This document shows, in pieces, positions 1 through 10,500 of a DNA stretch of 64,000 bases. The notes under the pieces were generated by a model, which saw nothing but the letters and a program-made list of their open reading frames with translations, was not told where the DNA came from and ran no database searches. A program made the position numbers and the translations under genes. Numbering within the stretch: the stretch's first letter is position 1; each line of letters begins with the position of its first letter. Origin of the DNA: Pictodentalium vernedei (Eukaryota; Mollusca; Scaphopoda; Dentaliida; Dentaliidae); the NCBI GenBank assembly GCA_031216915.1, contig CM062294.1, forward strand, positions 162,209,455 through 162,273,454, read 5' to 3'.

Positions 1-520
1 CATATATCTCAGATAACTTAGTAACTATCAGTCTCCTCGATAACTTAGTACCTCTGTATTGTAAATATCTTTTATGTATACCAACAGAGCTCCAGCTAAT
101 TGATGATCAATGTTCAAGAAAGTTACCACTTCCAGTAGGGGACTGTACGTTTCGAATTGCTCAGGACATGCAATACTCGCCCTTGCAGCCGAATGAACGG
201 CTCTACAGCCAACAAATTTTAACCGACAGTCAGCTTGATAGAGGGTATCTGCAGCATGGCGATCACTTAGTGCTCCACCTAGACGAACCCTAACTTATTG
301 GGCCCATTCATCGCCTCTTTCGTCACACTTTTGAAGAAGTGTTTCCTCTGGAGAAATTGCATCCCCTCTGCCTATCTCTCTAAACACATACGCCGCCCTC
401 CATCGATTGGTGTGACTTTTATCTTTATCAACCTTATAATCTTCACCACAAACACTCGGTTGTGAAGCAGAAACGTCCATCATAAGAACGACGAGCCATT
501 TTTTATGCAATTACTTGTCG
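1..520 (-). pseudogene. PIN-family large ORF, N-terminal fragment (copy A)
   Basis: Read on the minus strand this is the N-terminal part of a large uncharacterised protein that recurs in this window (copies B-E). Visible are a segment with spaced Cys and basic residues, then CDERGDEWA, then RLGGALSDRHAADTLYQADC, an HAAD...Y..DC pattern matched by a similar segment near 20,230 in copy C (DVKYHPRCLARY). A stop codon lies between CDERGDEWAQ and VRVRLGG, so the frame is broken. The fragment runs off the left edge, so the rest of the protein would lie outside the window. Function is unknown; from the other copies it belongs to a protein with a PIN/FEN1-like domain. Confidence 0.55.
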
Positions 521-832
521 ATGCATGATTTGTGAGCAAGCAACAAGAGCGAGATCACAATCGGAATCAAATCGTGGGCCTAAACTTAAGTGAAGATCAT
601 CACCATACATTTCACTGTTAGTGGTGATTTTCCTGATACGATGGCCCAGACCTCTGACGAAGGACTTTTGGATATTGAGCAATAGTATATGTTGATGAAA
701 TAGAAATCCTCCGACATGATTAGCAAACATTCACACGATTGCGGAAAAAGAACAAAAAGTGATGACTAGCAAACAAAAAAGAACTGAAGATACTGTTTTT
801 CAGAATCTATACAATAACAATAAGAGTTAATA
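521..832. other. No gene seen
   Basis: A further open minus-strand frame (503-730) overlaps the start of copy A, but I could match it to nothing. No repeat or regulatory structure stands out before the terminal repeat that begins at 833. Confidence 0.4.
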
Positions 833-1000
833 GTCCAGTAATAATAAAACATTATTTTTGGCGAAGGTCGGAAAATTTAGTAAAAAGCTTAAAATTGCTG
901 GATGCAATGCTTTAACCATCCTCAACATATTACTAAAAGTCTCTATGTTTCCTCCATGAGCTTTTCCTGTTATGATGTCATGAGTGTTACCGATATTGAA
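833..1000 (+). repeat. Left terminal inverted repeat
   Basis: Pairs with 3540-3701. Shared blocks in order from the outside are GTCCAGT, AGGTCGGAAAA, TTAGTAAAA, AAAATTGCTGGA, ACTAAAAGTC and TGAGCTTT. Confidence 0.7.
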
Positions 1001-1141
1001 AATTGGGTTTGAGCCAAGAAATACAGTTCACGCGAGTCATCATTTACTTCTTTGCAGTGCTGTATTCATTGTTTTATAAAAGAGTTTGCTTCAAAATGAA
1101 ACAGATGTTATATTATGCATCAAATAGACATCATTACAGCA

Positions 1142-1200
1142 TTGTGACGTTATGACACCACAATGGTGTCATGACGTCGCAATAACGTCATGACGTCATA
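1142..1200. repeat. Hairpin with TGACGTCA-like cores
   Basis: GACGTTATGACACCA is followed after CAA by its near-perfect reverse complement TGGTGTCATGACGTC, then by another TAACGTCATGACGTCA run. It lies inside the 833-3701 element, between the left TIR and copy B. The TGACGTCA sequences resemble a CRE/ATF site, but the hairpin alone explains them. Confidence 0.5.
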
Positions 1201-1479
1201 TCAAGGGCATTACTAATTACCGAACATCTAAGGTGATAACCTTAGCATTCGTCAACTGGCCACCCAGCAGCTTGGACGCGAATTACACTGTCCTTGCATT
1301 CGCAATTAATAATTGAAAAAAAAATACCAACAACAGACATGTTTCGTCAACCATTGTACGAACAAGTTGTGAATATGGTAGCCTCTTCAGCTAGCGACAT
1401 TCGTAAGGCTATGTGGTTTCCATCTGCTGATGTCATTCATGGGCTCTGTTGGCTATATAATGGGTGGTAGTGGACTGAA

Positions 1480-2876
1480 GTGACTATGTGGTCTTATATA
1501 TGCAGTTGGTCAACTCCATGGAGAAGATGCAGAGTGGACATGCTTATCCTCGAGCCTTACGAACCCACTTCCTGACACAGCTTGCACTGACGGTCGTCAT
1601 CTTGTGCAAAGTTGAAATCGATGATTCAACGCGTGAACAGATTGTTTCTCTCAACGAGTCGGTCGTGAACAACAGTACGTCTCACAATGATGCCACAGAG
1701 TGTCCAGCACTTGTTAATGTAATGGAAAAGATGGGGGCGGTTGAGCATTCGGCAAGTAGTGGAAGTCGAACAGCCACAGACAGATGCTGATGCGTGATTT
1801 CATACGCGCCGAAAGATATGGTGATTGGAAATTTCACCTTGAAACAATCCGTAAAATGCTTCCACATTTCTAAGCACCAGCTCACCTAGCATATGCTAAG
1901 CGTGCTCAACTATAGCCCCTGCAGATGTCAACGTTAGAAGAGAAGATGTCACGAGATGAGTTGGAAGCCTTTACCTCCAGGGGTTGCTTCACGGTCAGGC
2001 GAACGGATCAAATGTGGGCAGCAATATTGGCAGATATAACTATAGAACAGGTGCTAAAGCGAACCATGAACACATCAGTAGGTCTCACCATAGGTCGTGG
2101 GATATCGGAGAGCGTTAACAGTCGTCGGATGTTGGGTATGACAAGTTGCAGAAAAATTACTCAAAACTTTGAGACATTTTTTGGTGTGACCTATATCACC
2201 AGCAAACAGCATGTCGAACTGAGAATGCCTCGTCAATTGTATGACAACAAAGATGTTGATACTCTACTACAATGCCCATCATCCCATATCTTCAAATCGG
2301 GAATTGTTATCAATAGCAACTGGTCTTGTTGGTGGCAACACGATAAATTGTGATTCTGCAGTTTAAGTAGGAACAACAGCAATACAGAATATATTGGGTA
2401 AGCTATTTGGAGACATCAATCTGCACCGAAAGGAGAACATTCTTCACTGTCCCGCCTCACCAACTCAGTCAAAGCACGCAAAAATCTCACTCCTGTGAAC
2501 ACCATGCATCTGTTCAATAGAATTGTTAGTCAAATCTGATGAAGATTTCGCCTCTTGTTTATAGTATAAACTAGTTCCTAGACCTCTATCACTTTGTGAT
2601 GAGATATCAATGAGAAAACAACAGAAATCAGTAATGTATAATGTCATAGAGTCGGTAGCTGGTGGTCAACAGACAGAAAGCAGGAAGCACAGGTGTCTTA
2701 GATGGCGGCTATTTACTGCGACGAGTTATATGGCCTCAACATAGCTCATACAGTGACGTATACTCAGCATATGTGATATATGTGCAGAAACACAATGGAA
2801 CAGGTAGCGTCGTTATTGTATTTGGTGGTTACAGCGATGTTCCAAGCACCAAGGGCACAATCGCCGAATGATGAAG
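1480..2876 (+). pseudogene. PIN-family large ORF, middle part (copy B)
   Basis: Frames interrupted by shifts and stops give in order: PRALRTHFL (1530-1570), IRAERYGDWKFHLETIRKML with a downstream YAKRAQL (1800-1910), a frame from 1925 with GCFTVRRTDQMWA, IEQVLKRTM and SKQHVELR, then LSLCDEISMRKQQKSVMY (about 2575-2635) and VLDGGYLLRRVIWP (2697 on). The same order occurs in copy D (SRALRGHFL, IRAEHTGEWNLHL, NYAKTCRLYLQ, DLLIEQ, VLDGGSLLQRV). VLDGG and the later FGGYSDVPSTK look like the first part of a PIN/FEN1-like nuclease fold; the acidic residue expected before GY is Gly here. The C-terminal half is missing. It lies inside the TIR element 833-3701. Confidence 0.65.
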
Positions 2877-3539
2877 TCACAGTCAACAAAAATCTTGTTC
2901 ACAGGTGTTATGTCTATCACACTATCACAATCTATCAATAAAGACTCCTGACTAATGGAAAGATTAAAACCAGGTTTATTTAATGTCTAACCGGACATCT
3001 GGAACACACTGGCATACAAATAAAAGATGAGGTTGTCTGTTCTGCGCAGTTCTTTGTAGTCCTTGCCATGGAAATGGCTGCAGCAATTCTGAAAAAAACA
3101 GTCCTTTGTGAATCAGACACTGATGGATATCATGACTTTGGTGCACAAGTGAGCAAAGATAAATTCAATTCCGATTCGCTGGTACTGAGATATGATGCAT
3201 TTGATTTCTAGATGGGTGATGAGGATTTTGCTCAGCAACTCAAAATCCACGCAAGCGAAAATGCATGTCATAACCTGGTTTGTAGGAGCAGCTCGATACT
3301 GTAAAATGTGTGAACCGTAATACTTTAGGTTTTTTGACCTCACAGTGAAAATCCTTATTATTACTGACTGTGAGGTAATTCAACGTGGTGACACGCTATT
3401 ATGATGACATAAATGAGGCCATGATCTCATGCTCTTGTGTGTACTTACATTCAAGGTAATGCTTCAGAACATTGTATTGCCGTCTCTTCAAAATAATTCA
3501 AAAATGTACACGTGTATAATAAAATACATCTTCGATAAG
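2877..3539. other. Decayed interior of TIR element, no gene seen
   Basis: Follows the last recognisable PIN-family codons. The C-terminal nuclease and Cys-rich parts seen in copy D are not visible here. A 76-codon minus-strand frame at 3113-3343 matches nothing I know. Confidence 0.4.
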
Positions 3540-3701
3540 GCAGTTTCTACATACATATAACATGTGACGCCATGACGATGAAAGCTCAAGGGGGGTACAC
3601 AGGGACTTTTAGTATGTTACCAAGTCTACTGAGAGGAGTGCGTCCAGCAATTTTCAGCGTTTTACTAATTTTTTCCGACCTTTTGCCCTTTCTGACTGGA
3701 C
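3540..3701 (-). repeat. Right terminal inverted repeat
   Basis: Reverse complement matches 833-1000 block by block. The outer end is ACTGGAC followed by TA at 3702-3703. Confidence 0.7.
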
Positions 3702-3703
3702 TA

Positions 3704-4518
3704 TAAATCACAATTCAAGAAAACGATATTTGCCTTCAATCATATAATAAAGATTCAAAATGTAAGAAAAAGCAAGTCCAGAATATAGGACGATCATAGA
3801 ATGCGTGCGCACGTGTTGCGTGATCAGATGTCACTTTTACCGCCATGGACAGCATATAAAGCACATGACGCGAAAAACGTTTGAACTGCGAAACGTTCTT
3901 TAGACAGGTACTTATAGTAGATAACCTCGTTCCTGTATAGATGATCAAAGATAGCCTTTATTCTTATATGAATCATAACTGATAATATTACACAGTATTT
4001 TCTCAGGTCTCATTTCATTATTTCAGAACATTTTCGCGGGTTTGATGGCCATGTTGTTTGGGCGGGAATATTTAAATTTTCCCAAGGTTGGTGAAATCTT
4101 GAAGGGTGGGGTGGGGGGGGGGGGGTTCTATACTACTCAAAACTATCGATAAAAAACGTTTTGCGCTAAAACAAGCATAGGCCTTTGAGTTACACATAAC
4201 ATTTATATATAAAACAGAAAAGGGCGTAAAATTGAGCCCTGTGGTACACCGCAACTCCGATTTGTGTTTTCCATGATGTCTCCCTTTCCCTTGGCATCCG
4301 ACAAGTGCGATAGATGGTGTTAGGTCCCGTACTAAAATTAAAAGTACAACCATCAATGTCAGGATGAATAACTCAATATATATAAAATATAACTGGTTAT
4401 GTTTAGGATTTCCATCTGCTCTAAAGTGAACCCTTTATCGAGATCTCCAATCAAGGAACTTTCCCCATGGGTTGTTTCTTACAATGTGTCTTCCCACAGA
4501 CAACATGTTTCTAGTTTA
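3704..4518. other. No gene seen; poly-G run near 4110
   Basis: Contains a GGGGTGGG...G homopolymer-rich run at about 4106-4126. Short minus-strand frames (3736-3948, 4072-4356) show no family motif. Confidence 0.4.
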
Positions 4519-5055
4519 TCAAATTAATACTACTTGGCGGCTATAATAATGTCTCGCCATGTCAAGTCCCACTTCTGCACGTACCAAGTCAGGACAATTT
4601 ATAATAAGTAAAACATGAGATCGACATTTAAACAAAATGTGATAGGGATAAACAGAATCATACCAATATATCTCTTTCAAGTTCAATAGTGACAGAACAT
4701 TTTGAAAATCATGGTACACACAACCGAACCTGTATGTGGGGGTTAAAGAATGGTGAGTCTTGAAAAATCTCAACTCATAGGTATTGGGTTGAACAACACT
4801 ATTTATAACTGAGGCTGTTCTAACAGTTCGAGGACAAACTGCAGGCAGAGGCGAACTATGGTGCATGTATTGATAAGTAGCCTATTCCCAAGGTAATGGA
4901 TACATAGTATCCATAAAGGGACTTCGATAAATTTCTTCCCAATAACTCTATAGGTGTTCCTCCTCCTCGTCGGTGTGAACCCCACATTGATGCTTGCTTC
5001 CAAGTGCTTCATTTTCGTCACTATCTACTGTTTCGCTACTACTTGAGTCACTCAT
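4519..5055 (-). other. Unrecognised minus-strand reading frames
   Basis: From an ATG at 5055 a 35-codon frame opens with a Ser/Asp/Glu-rich segment (MSDSSSSETVDSDENEA) and an acidic DEEEEHL end before a stop. A 115-codon frame follows at 4519-4866. The acidic start resembles the N-terminus of some transposase proteins, but no domain is visible. It lies downstream, in reading direction, of the gypsy env remnant and could be captured or unrelated sequence. Confidence 0.2.
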
Positions 5056-6099
5056 TGTACAGCAACTGAAAACACATATAATATTGTTCAGCGTTGAGGT
5101 GTTGTTATTGTAAGTCAGTATTTGTTAAAGGATTGTTCTTGTCAGCATTAAATGCAACATTAGACATTTCACATACATCAGTAAAAAATTAGGTTTTCTT
5201 TTATTTATTCTTATATCTTAAGATTACATTTCATAACTTAATATGGCATTGTGCCCTAATACATCGTGTCAGTAGATAGATTCCCAGTATATGTAATACA
5301 CACCTGACAAAATATGCCCACTTTGGTACCTCAAATAGTTCTACTGAAGCCAACTGCATTTTATCTAATTCTTGTAATAGGTCATTCAATTTTCAAGTCT
5401 TCTAGGTTTTGCAATGGTTTCGGAATTGCAAAGTTGGTTATGTTTACCTTGTCAAACACAGGTTGTCATATTTGACGTTGAGTCAACAAGAAATTGCAAA
5501 ATCGTCTAAGACAGTTATACTTAATATTATTGCGGCAATAAAATTAACTATTCAAAAATAGTTGGCTGCTATTTGCGATACACAAAGGGTTCAATTCTAG
5601 TATACCGATTGGTGGCACAATTCATGTTGGTTTTGGGTTCTTATGCCTTGGATATGTGATTAAAAATCGAAATGGTGAGTTAGTAGAGATATATCAAAGT
5701 CCTTCTGCAATATGTGTTGCAAAAGGTAAGTCTATATTCAATTTTACATCGGTTGTATACAATGCCTTTATCTCAGGCTTCATATTTTGAAAGAATGCTC
5801 ATAGGCAATCAGAGGTAATGTGTATCATTCTCACCACTCCCACTAAAGAACAGAATAATTTCTTATCATCTACACATTTATCATGACCTAATTCCAGTAT
5901 ATATCATGTTCTTTGTTGATCCACAATTAATGTACTGGCTTCTAATCGACGTACAGCTACTAATTTGTTTGCAGTTTTTGATGCTTTCTGGCTTACATTC
6001 ACGAATGCGACAGACAAAGCCTGAACCTTAAAAATCTCACAGTTGTCAACAAATGATAGTATGCCATAACTCCTTTGGAATTTTTAATGGAAATTGGGT
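5056..6099. other. No gene seen; possible 3' part of gypsy element
   Basis: AT-rich. Reading on from env on the minus strand, all frames are broken. A 3' LTR would be expected somewhere here, but I could not find a matching pair of long terminal repeats. Confidence 0.3.
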
Positions 6100-6136
6100 G
6101 CGATCAAGCCTGTCTTGAAACTCGTTAATACCGAAG

Positions 6137-6950
6137 TTAACAAAGTAGGACTGATGACTCTTGATAATAATTTCTCATCTGCGAGCACATCCATCTGCTC
6201 ATGCACATTATACATAAACATATCATTAATTCAACTTTACTTAACACTGTTTCAGGTTGCTGGAATGAATGTATAAAATACTCTAAAAGAGTTAACAGAT
6301 TCTCATGCTCTCCTAATGCATGATCTACTTGTTCAGGCAAAAGATATACTATTTGTGATAAATTGGCCATAAATTCTCGATTCGCTTTCATGTCATGATA
6401 CGTTAATTTAATTAAACTCAAACTTTGCTTTTTGTGTGCGTTGCAAATTTTCGTTCATCTCCTTCAAATCAGATTCAGTGACTGTTCCAAATAAGAAACG
6501 TAACCCTTCACCTATAAATTTTGCTAAACCTTGCTTAGTTCGAGATGAGTGTGTAGGACCTTTTAATTTGTGATAATCATCCAGGTCTCCCATTGCTTGT
6601 TAAAAACGTTTATTTATAAACCTGACCTTCTGGTATAAATCCGCTATGGTCCAATGTAAAGCAAGATTAAAAGTACTTTTTCCAGTATTGTCTCATTCAA
6701 ATAATGTCAAGAAGTTTTCATCAATTTCTTGATAAAAGTGATTCACAAATCATACATTACTATGGTCAACCTTTTGAATGTAATGAATGAATGGCGCCAT
6801 TTCAGCTGCATACATAATTTTGCAGTCACTGTTAACCAAAAACATATATTTTACTTTGGTAAAGGTGGCAATGTTTCGGATTTCTGTACTACCACTAACT
6901 GTTAATATCAACAAACTTCCAAATAAGTACCAAATTAACATCTTGCTCCT
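6137..6950 (-). pseudogene. Env-like fusion glycoprotein remnant (baculovirus F / errantivirus Env type)
   Basis: From about 6,942 a hydrophobic leader (MLIWYLFGSLLILTVSG) opens the protein. After several stops, SSRTKQ precedes GLAKFIGEGLRFLFGT (about 6,548-6,490), then VTESDLKEMNENL. A basic cleavage-like site followed by a Gly/Phe-rich fusion-peptide-like stretch and an acidic helix is the hallmark arrangement of F-type envelope proteins in errantiviruses and baculoviruses. A further frame, 6,421-6,137, has heptad-like Leu residues (LPEQVDHALGEHENLLTLLEY). The reading frame is broken between leader and cleavage site and again after 6,408. The assignment rests on this pattern, not on alignment. 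Confidence 0.6.
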
Positions 6951-7389
6951 ACAACAAAAATGAAGACATGGATTAGTGTCACGAGTGCTTCTCAATGCTG
7001 AGAGTTCTAAAAGTTCTCTTTCATTTCAAAACCAGTCAGTAAAATTCAAGAAAATCTTTTCTAAAACAGAACTGTCAAGCTGGTTTCACAGACCAGCAAA
7101 CAACTCCTCCATGTTACATTTTCTAGCAATTCTATATGTCAATATAATTTTGCTGCTCATGACCCACATCTTATCCTCCTCCATAGTCATATAGCATATT
7201 AAATTATTTAATTTTTATGTTTACTCCTGGGCACTCCTGGGTTTATAATGAATTCCTTGAACTTCATGCCACCCATCCTCTCGAAGAGTGGCCCTAATCT
7301 TATCGACAAACTTTCCTATTTTTGCTCCATTTGTAACTTATACAACAGATTGTACATCAGTTGTTTGTGTTTAATGTTTGTTTCTTTGA

Positions 7390-7762
7390 TTAATACTACA
7401 GTCAGAAAAACAATCCGAGTCAGAATTTGATTGCTTTAACTTTGACGCTACCCTCAACACATCTACTCCCATCGACTCCTCCACCAATAAAGTAGCTTGG
7501 GCAGTTGTTTTATCATCACAAAAGCATCATAATATCCGTCATAATTCTTCCATAGGAATTCGCTCATCTTCAGAAGAAGAGTTTTCTCTAATTCCTCTTT
7601 TGTTTCTAATCATTGGAGCCAAGAGTGCAGGCTCCTTATCTTCAGTGTCACTACTGGTTTCACCTTTTCTATCAGCTTGGTATGCTACATGTCTTTGTCC
7701 TCATTTTGCCCTCACTGGGTCAGGCATCTCCCACTCCTGGGGAGCTAAACTTATGCATTTGC
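7390..7762 (-). pseudogene. Tail segment of gypsy pol, charged
   Basis: Read on the minus strand: MPDPVRAK, a stop, GQRHVAYQADRKGETSSD, EDKEPALLAPM and IRNKRGIRENSSSEDE. The Arg-rich then Ser/Asp/Glu-rich composition fits the C-terminal tail of a gypsy pol polyprotein after the integrase, directly before env. The integrase core that should precede it is absent. Confidence 0.4.
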
Positions 7763-7777
7763 AATACCTCTGGATAT

Positions 7778-8173
7778 TTATTGATTTTTTATTGGTGTTT
7801 AAAGTCATATACTTATGTGTAATGGCTAATCATGACCACAACAGTTTTATGGGTGGAGGAAGCATAGTACCTGGAGAGAAACACTGAACAATTATGAGTA
7901 GCTGCCGGCTCCCCAACACCATAACTCTGCACTGCAGCACAGACAGGGTTAGATTGGTTGAAGACATGCATATCATCGACGCGCAGTACACCTTTTACAT
8001 GGCGTCATCATGCCCCCATGTGGACAATTTGGGTTAAGTACCTTGCCCAAGGACACAATGTGGGAGCCTGAATTAATCACTCAGACAGTCACCCATTCGA
8101 GGATTAACTGGGCTTGATGTTGCTTAACTTCGGAGATCTGATCAGAACCAGTTACCCCAATCCACTGCGACCC
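7778..8173 (-). repeat. SINE with 5S rRNA-derived head (copy 1)
   Basis: Reading on the minus strand from 8173, the head contains GATCAGATCTCCGAAGTTAAG and GTTAATCCTCGAATGGGTGAC, matching the internal promoter half of 5S rRNA. Next is a body with GTGTCCTTGGGCAAGGTAC, a motif common in many animal SINEs, then GGTTGAAGACATGC..., GGGGAGCCGGCAGC and a tail ending in AATAAAAAATCAATAAATA. Flanks 7762-7777 and 8174-8189 both begin CAATACCT and look like a diverged target-site duplication. It splits the gypsy element right after RNase H. Transcription by Pol III from the 5S box is expected for this SINE class. Confidence 0.75.
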
Positions 8174-8179
8174 CAATAC

Positions 8180-8560
8180 CTTTAGGTAATCTAGAAAGTA
8201 AGTCAGCACAGGTATTTTATTTTCCAGGTAAATATTCAATTTTATAATTATAACTTGCTATTTTCAATGCCCATCTTTGAACTTTTGCATTGTTTTGTTG
8301 ATGCTTTAACAAATATTGTAATGGAGCATGGTCTGTTTTAATAACAAACTCCGCTCCTTGCAAATAGTGGTCAAACATATCCAAAGTATAAGTTATGGAA
8401 AAAACTGCCCTTTCAAAAGTTGTCCTTTTCTGTTGAGTATCACCTAATTTGTGTGACAGAAATACAATTGTTTTTTCACCAGGTTCACCTGGAATGTGAC
8501 CTGTCTCATCCTCACAAGGTTGAGTTAATACTGCTCCCACACACGAATGAGAAACGTCTC
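8180..8560 (-). pseudogene. Gypsy RNase H
   Basis: A 107-codon open frame (8,540-8,217) with GEKTIVFLSHKL, TFERAVFSITYTLDMFDHYL and KTDHAPLQYLL, then WALKIASYNYKIEYLPGK, followed past a stop by CADLLSRLP. These are the conserved steps of the Ty3/gypsy RNase H, which removes RNA from the RNA-DNA hybrid. The LLSRLP motif normally links RNase H to integrase; here it is cut at once by the SINE. Confidence 0.8.
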
Positions 8561-8775
8561 TACATAAGACATATCATTTTCGAGGGCTAGGATATTAGGG
8601 ATGAGATACTTCAGTTAAACTTTCCTTCAGGTATTCAAATGATTTTTGATGAGCCTCTTTTCAATGAAATATGGCATGTGTTTAGTAAGGCCTATCAATG
8701 GCAGTGCAATTTCACTAAAGTTTGGTATGAATCTTCTATAATATGACACCATTCCCATAAATATTCTAACATTGG

Positions 8776-9640
8776 TTACTGTTTTGGAGGTACTAATTTT
8801 CTTTTGACCTCGACCTTTTTGGGTTTTGGTTTGATACCATCTTGACTAATGACAAAACCAGGATAAGCAGTTTCACTTTGAAAGAATGTACACTTTTTCA
8901 CTTTTATTTTCAACTTGTGTTGCCTCAGGCATTTAAAGACTTGCCAAATATGCTCAATTTGTGACTTTACATCTTTACTAAAAATCAAAACACCATCTAA
9001 ATATGCGAGAGAAAAGTCATCCAGTCCTTTCAGGACTATGATCATCAGCTGTTGATATTCAGAGGGTGCGTTGATGAGGCCAAAGACCATGACAATGAAC
9101 TCATATAACCCTTTTCTGACACGTGAATGCTATCTGAGGTCTATCAGCTTCATCCATCTTGCCTTGCCAATAACCTGGCTTGATATCAAGAGTAGTAAAG
9201 TATTTCTATCCATTAAGTTGGGTAAAAATATCATCAATCAATGGGAGTGGCCAGCTGGCCATTTTGTGACCCGATTAAGCTTGCAGAAATCCACACAAAA
9301 AAGCTTAGAGCCATCTTTCTTGTCCACTAAGAGACAAAGGAAACTCCATGCACTATTTGAGCAGCAAATAATTCCTGCTTCAAGCATTTCTTGGAAGGCA
9401 TCATCCATAATTTTCCTTTTTGTAAGTGGTACTCTATAAGGTCAAATGTTCATTGGTTGGCATCACCTGTATGAATCTTCATGATTCAATTCATAGTTAT
9501 GCCCCTTTTATGATCTGGTACTTAAATATCTTTGTCACTAAGTTCCACTTTCTGTTTAGGCTCATCAGAGTTTTTTTCAAAATTTGTTTCACTTCCACTA
9601 AGATTTCATCCTGTGCTACAAGTTCTCATTTTCCAGCAAT
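8776..9640 (-). pseudogene. Gypsy reverse transcriptase
   Basis: Minus strand: VDKKDGSKLFCVDFCKLN (about 9,330), a broken stretch containing LISSQVIGKARWMK, VFGLINAPSEYQQLM (9,087 on), AYLDGVLIFSKDV and KCTFFQSETAYPGFVIS. The order equals the fingers-palm-thumb motifs of Ty3/gypsy RT. The catalytic box, normally YLDD, reads YLDG, so the second catalytic Asp is lost. Several shifts lie between 9,090 and 9,440. The frame from 9,090 to 8,776 is open for 104 codons. Confidence 0.8.
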
Positions 9641-10119
9641 ACAGGCTCTCTTTAATGTATAATGTTTATTAGTGCTATTCACAAACATCACAGGAATATG
9701 TTCATCATTGTTACTCTTTACACTATTACCAACAACTAAACCTGTTTGCTCTGTAATATATCCTTGCCTTAAACCATGCTACTCTAAAAAGTCTGAGTCC
9801 AACGTTGACTGGGCCCATTTGGTCTTGGCTGTACAAACACAAGTGGTCTGAGGTTTAAGTTCAATTTGATTCACCAATCTTGTGAAACAACTAACATGTA
9901 AGTCTTTCACAAAAGGTATACACTGCCTCTGTAATTTTATTCTTCTAAGTTCAAAGTAAATGTTTACTCAATTATCATTGATCCAATCTAAACCAAGTAA
10001 TACACTTTGATTAAGTTCATATAATACTAAGAACTCACTCACCTGAGAAATTCCATTAATTGAAAATTAAAGTCTTACTAGACCTCTGGATCTAGCACCA
10101 TTTCCTATTACCCCCTATG

Positions 10120-10500
10120 GTTTACATTTTTCAAAAAATTTGTACTAATGCAAGAAGTTTGAGCTCCAGAATCTAACAAAGCCCTCAGTTGTTGCTTCCA
10201 TACATTAATCATAACACTATCCAATGGTGCAGGATCATAATTAACAGTAACTGCTGGTTTTGAAGAAGGCTGTTTTGGGGTGTTTATTTTGTCTTCCTGT
10301 TGCTGTAGGAAGTTGTTTTGGATTTTTATACTGACCTCCTGCCATCACAGGAAGTTGACTATATGGACTTCCTGCTCCCACAGGAAGTTGTTTTGGTTTC
10401 ACTTCATGTTTACTGTTCTTTTTCCCAGTTTCTTTCTGTTTCAGTTTCTGGGATACTTCCTGTTTCATTTTCAATTAATTTTGATCAATTACTGTACAAC
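10120..10500 (-). pseudogene. Gypsy gag tail and aspartic protease
   Basis: The frame 10,474-10,241 is rich in Lys, Gln, Pro and Gly and holds two or three degenerate repeats (KQLPVGAGSPY, SQLPVMAGGQY, KQLPTATGRQN), like a gag nucleocapsid tail. Further on, at about 10,190-10,130, the minus strand reads LRALLDSGAQTSCISTNF. LLDSGA is the retroviral-type aspartic protease active-site motif, in the place expected between gag and RT. Confidence 0.65.

Larger units (their letters stand above)
833..3701 (+). mobile_element. DNA transposon-like element with ~165-bp TIRs carrying a PIN-family gene (copy B)
   Basis: The sequences 833-1000 and 3540-3701 are inverted copies of each other. They share GTCCAGT at the outer end, then AGGTCGGAAAA, TTAGTAAAA, AAAATTGCTGGA, ACTAAAAGTC and TGAGCTTT in the same order, with moderate divergence. 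Both ends are flanked by TA (831-832 and 3702-3703), which fits a TA target duplication. The interior holds PIN-family copy B on the plus strand and otherwise only decayed sequence. The element is too short for the full protein suggested by copies A, C and D, so it is probably a deleted derivative. The superfamily is not recognised; a TA duplication alone does not settle it. Confidence 0.65.
6100..10500 (-). mobile_element. Degenerate Ty3/gypsy retroelement with env (endogenous errantivirus-like)
   Basis: Minus-strand order is gag tail (about 10,480-10,240), aspartic protease (about 10,190-10,120), reverse transcriptase (about 9,440-8,780), RNase H (about 8,540-8,180), a SINE insertion, a Ser/Asp-rich tail (about 7,760-7,390) and an env-like protein (about 6,940-6,140). 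This is the gene order of env-bearing gypsy elements. No integrase zinc finger or DDE core is visible between RNase H and env, so that segment seems deleted. All genes carry stops or shifts. LTRs were not located by eye. Confidence 0.75.

Noticed and set aside
1180-1200. CRE/ATF site TGACGTCA
   Set aside because: It is part of a hairpin inside a transposon, with no gene near that it could serve.
4519-5055. Host gene exon with acidic N-terminus
   Set aside because: No splice sites, homologous domain or second exon could be supported.
8090-8173. Possible 5S rRNA gene on the minus strand
   Set aside because: Only the internal-promoter half resembles 5S, and it runs on into a SINE body with a tail and flanking duplication. 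It is a SINE head.
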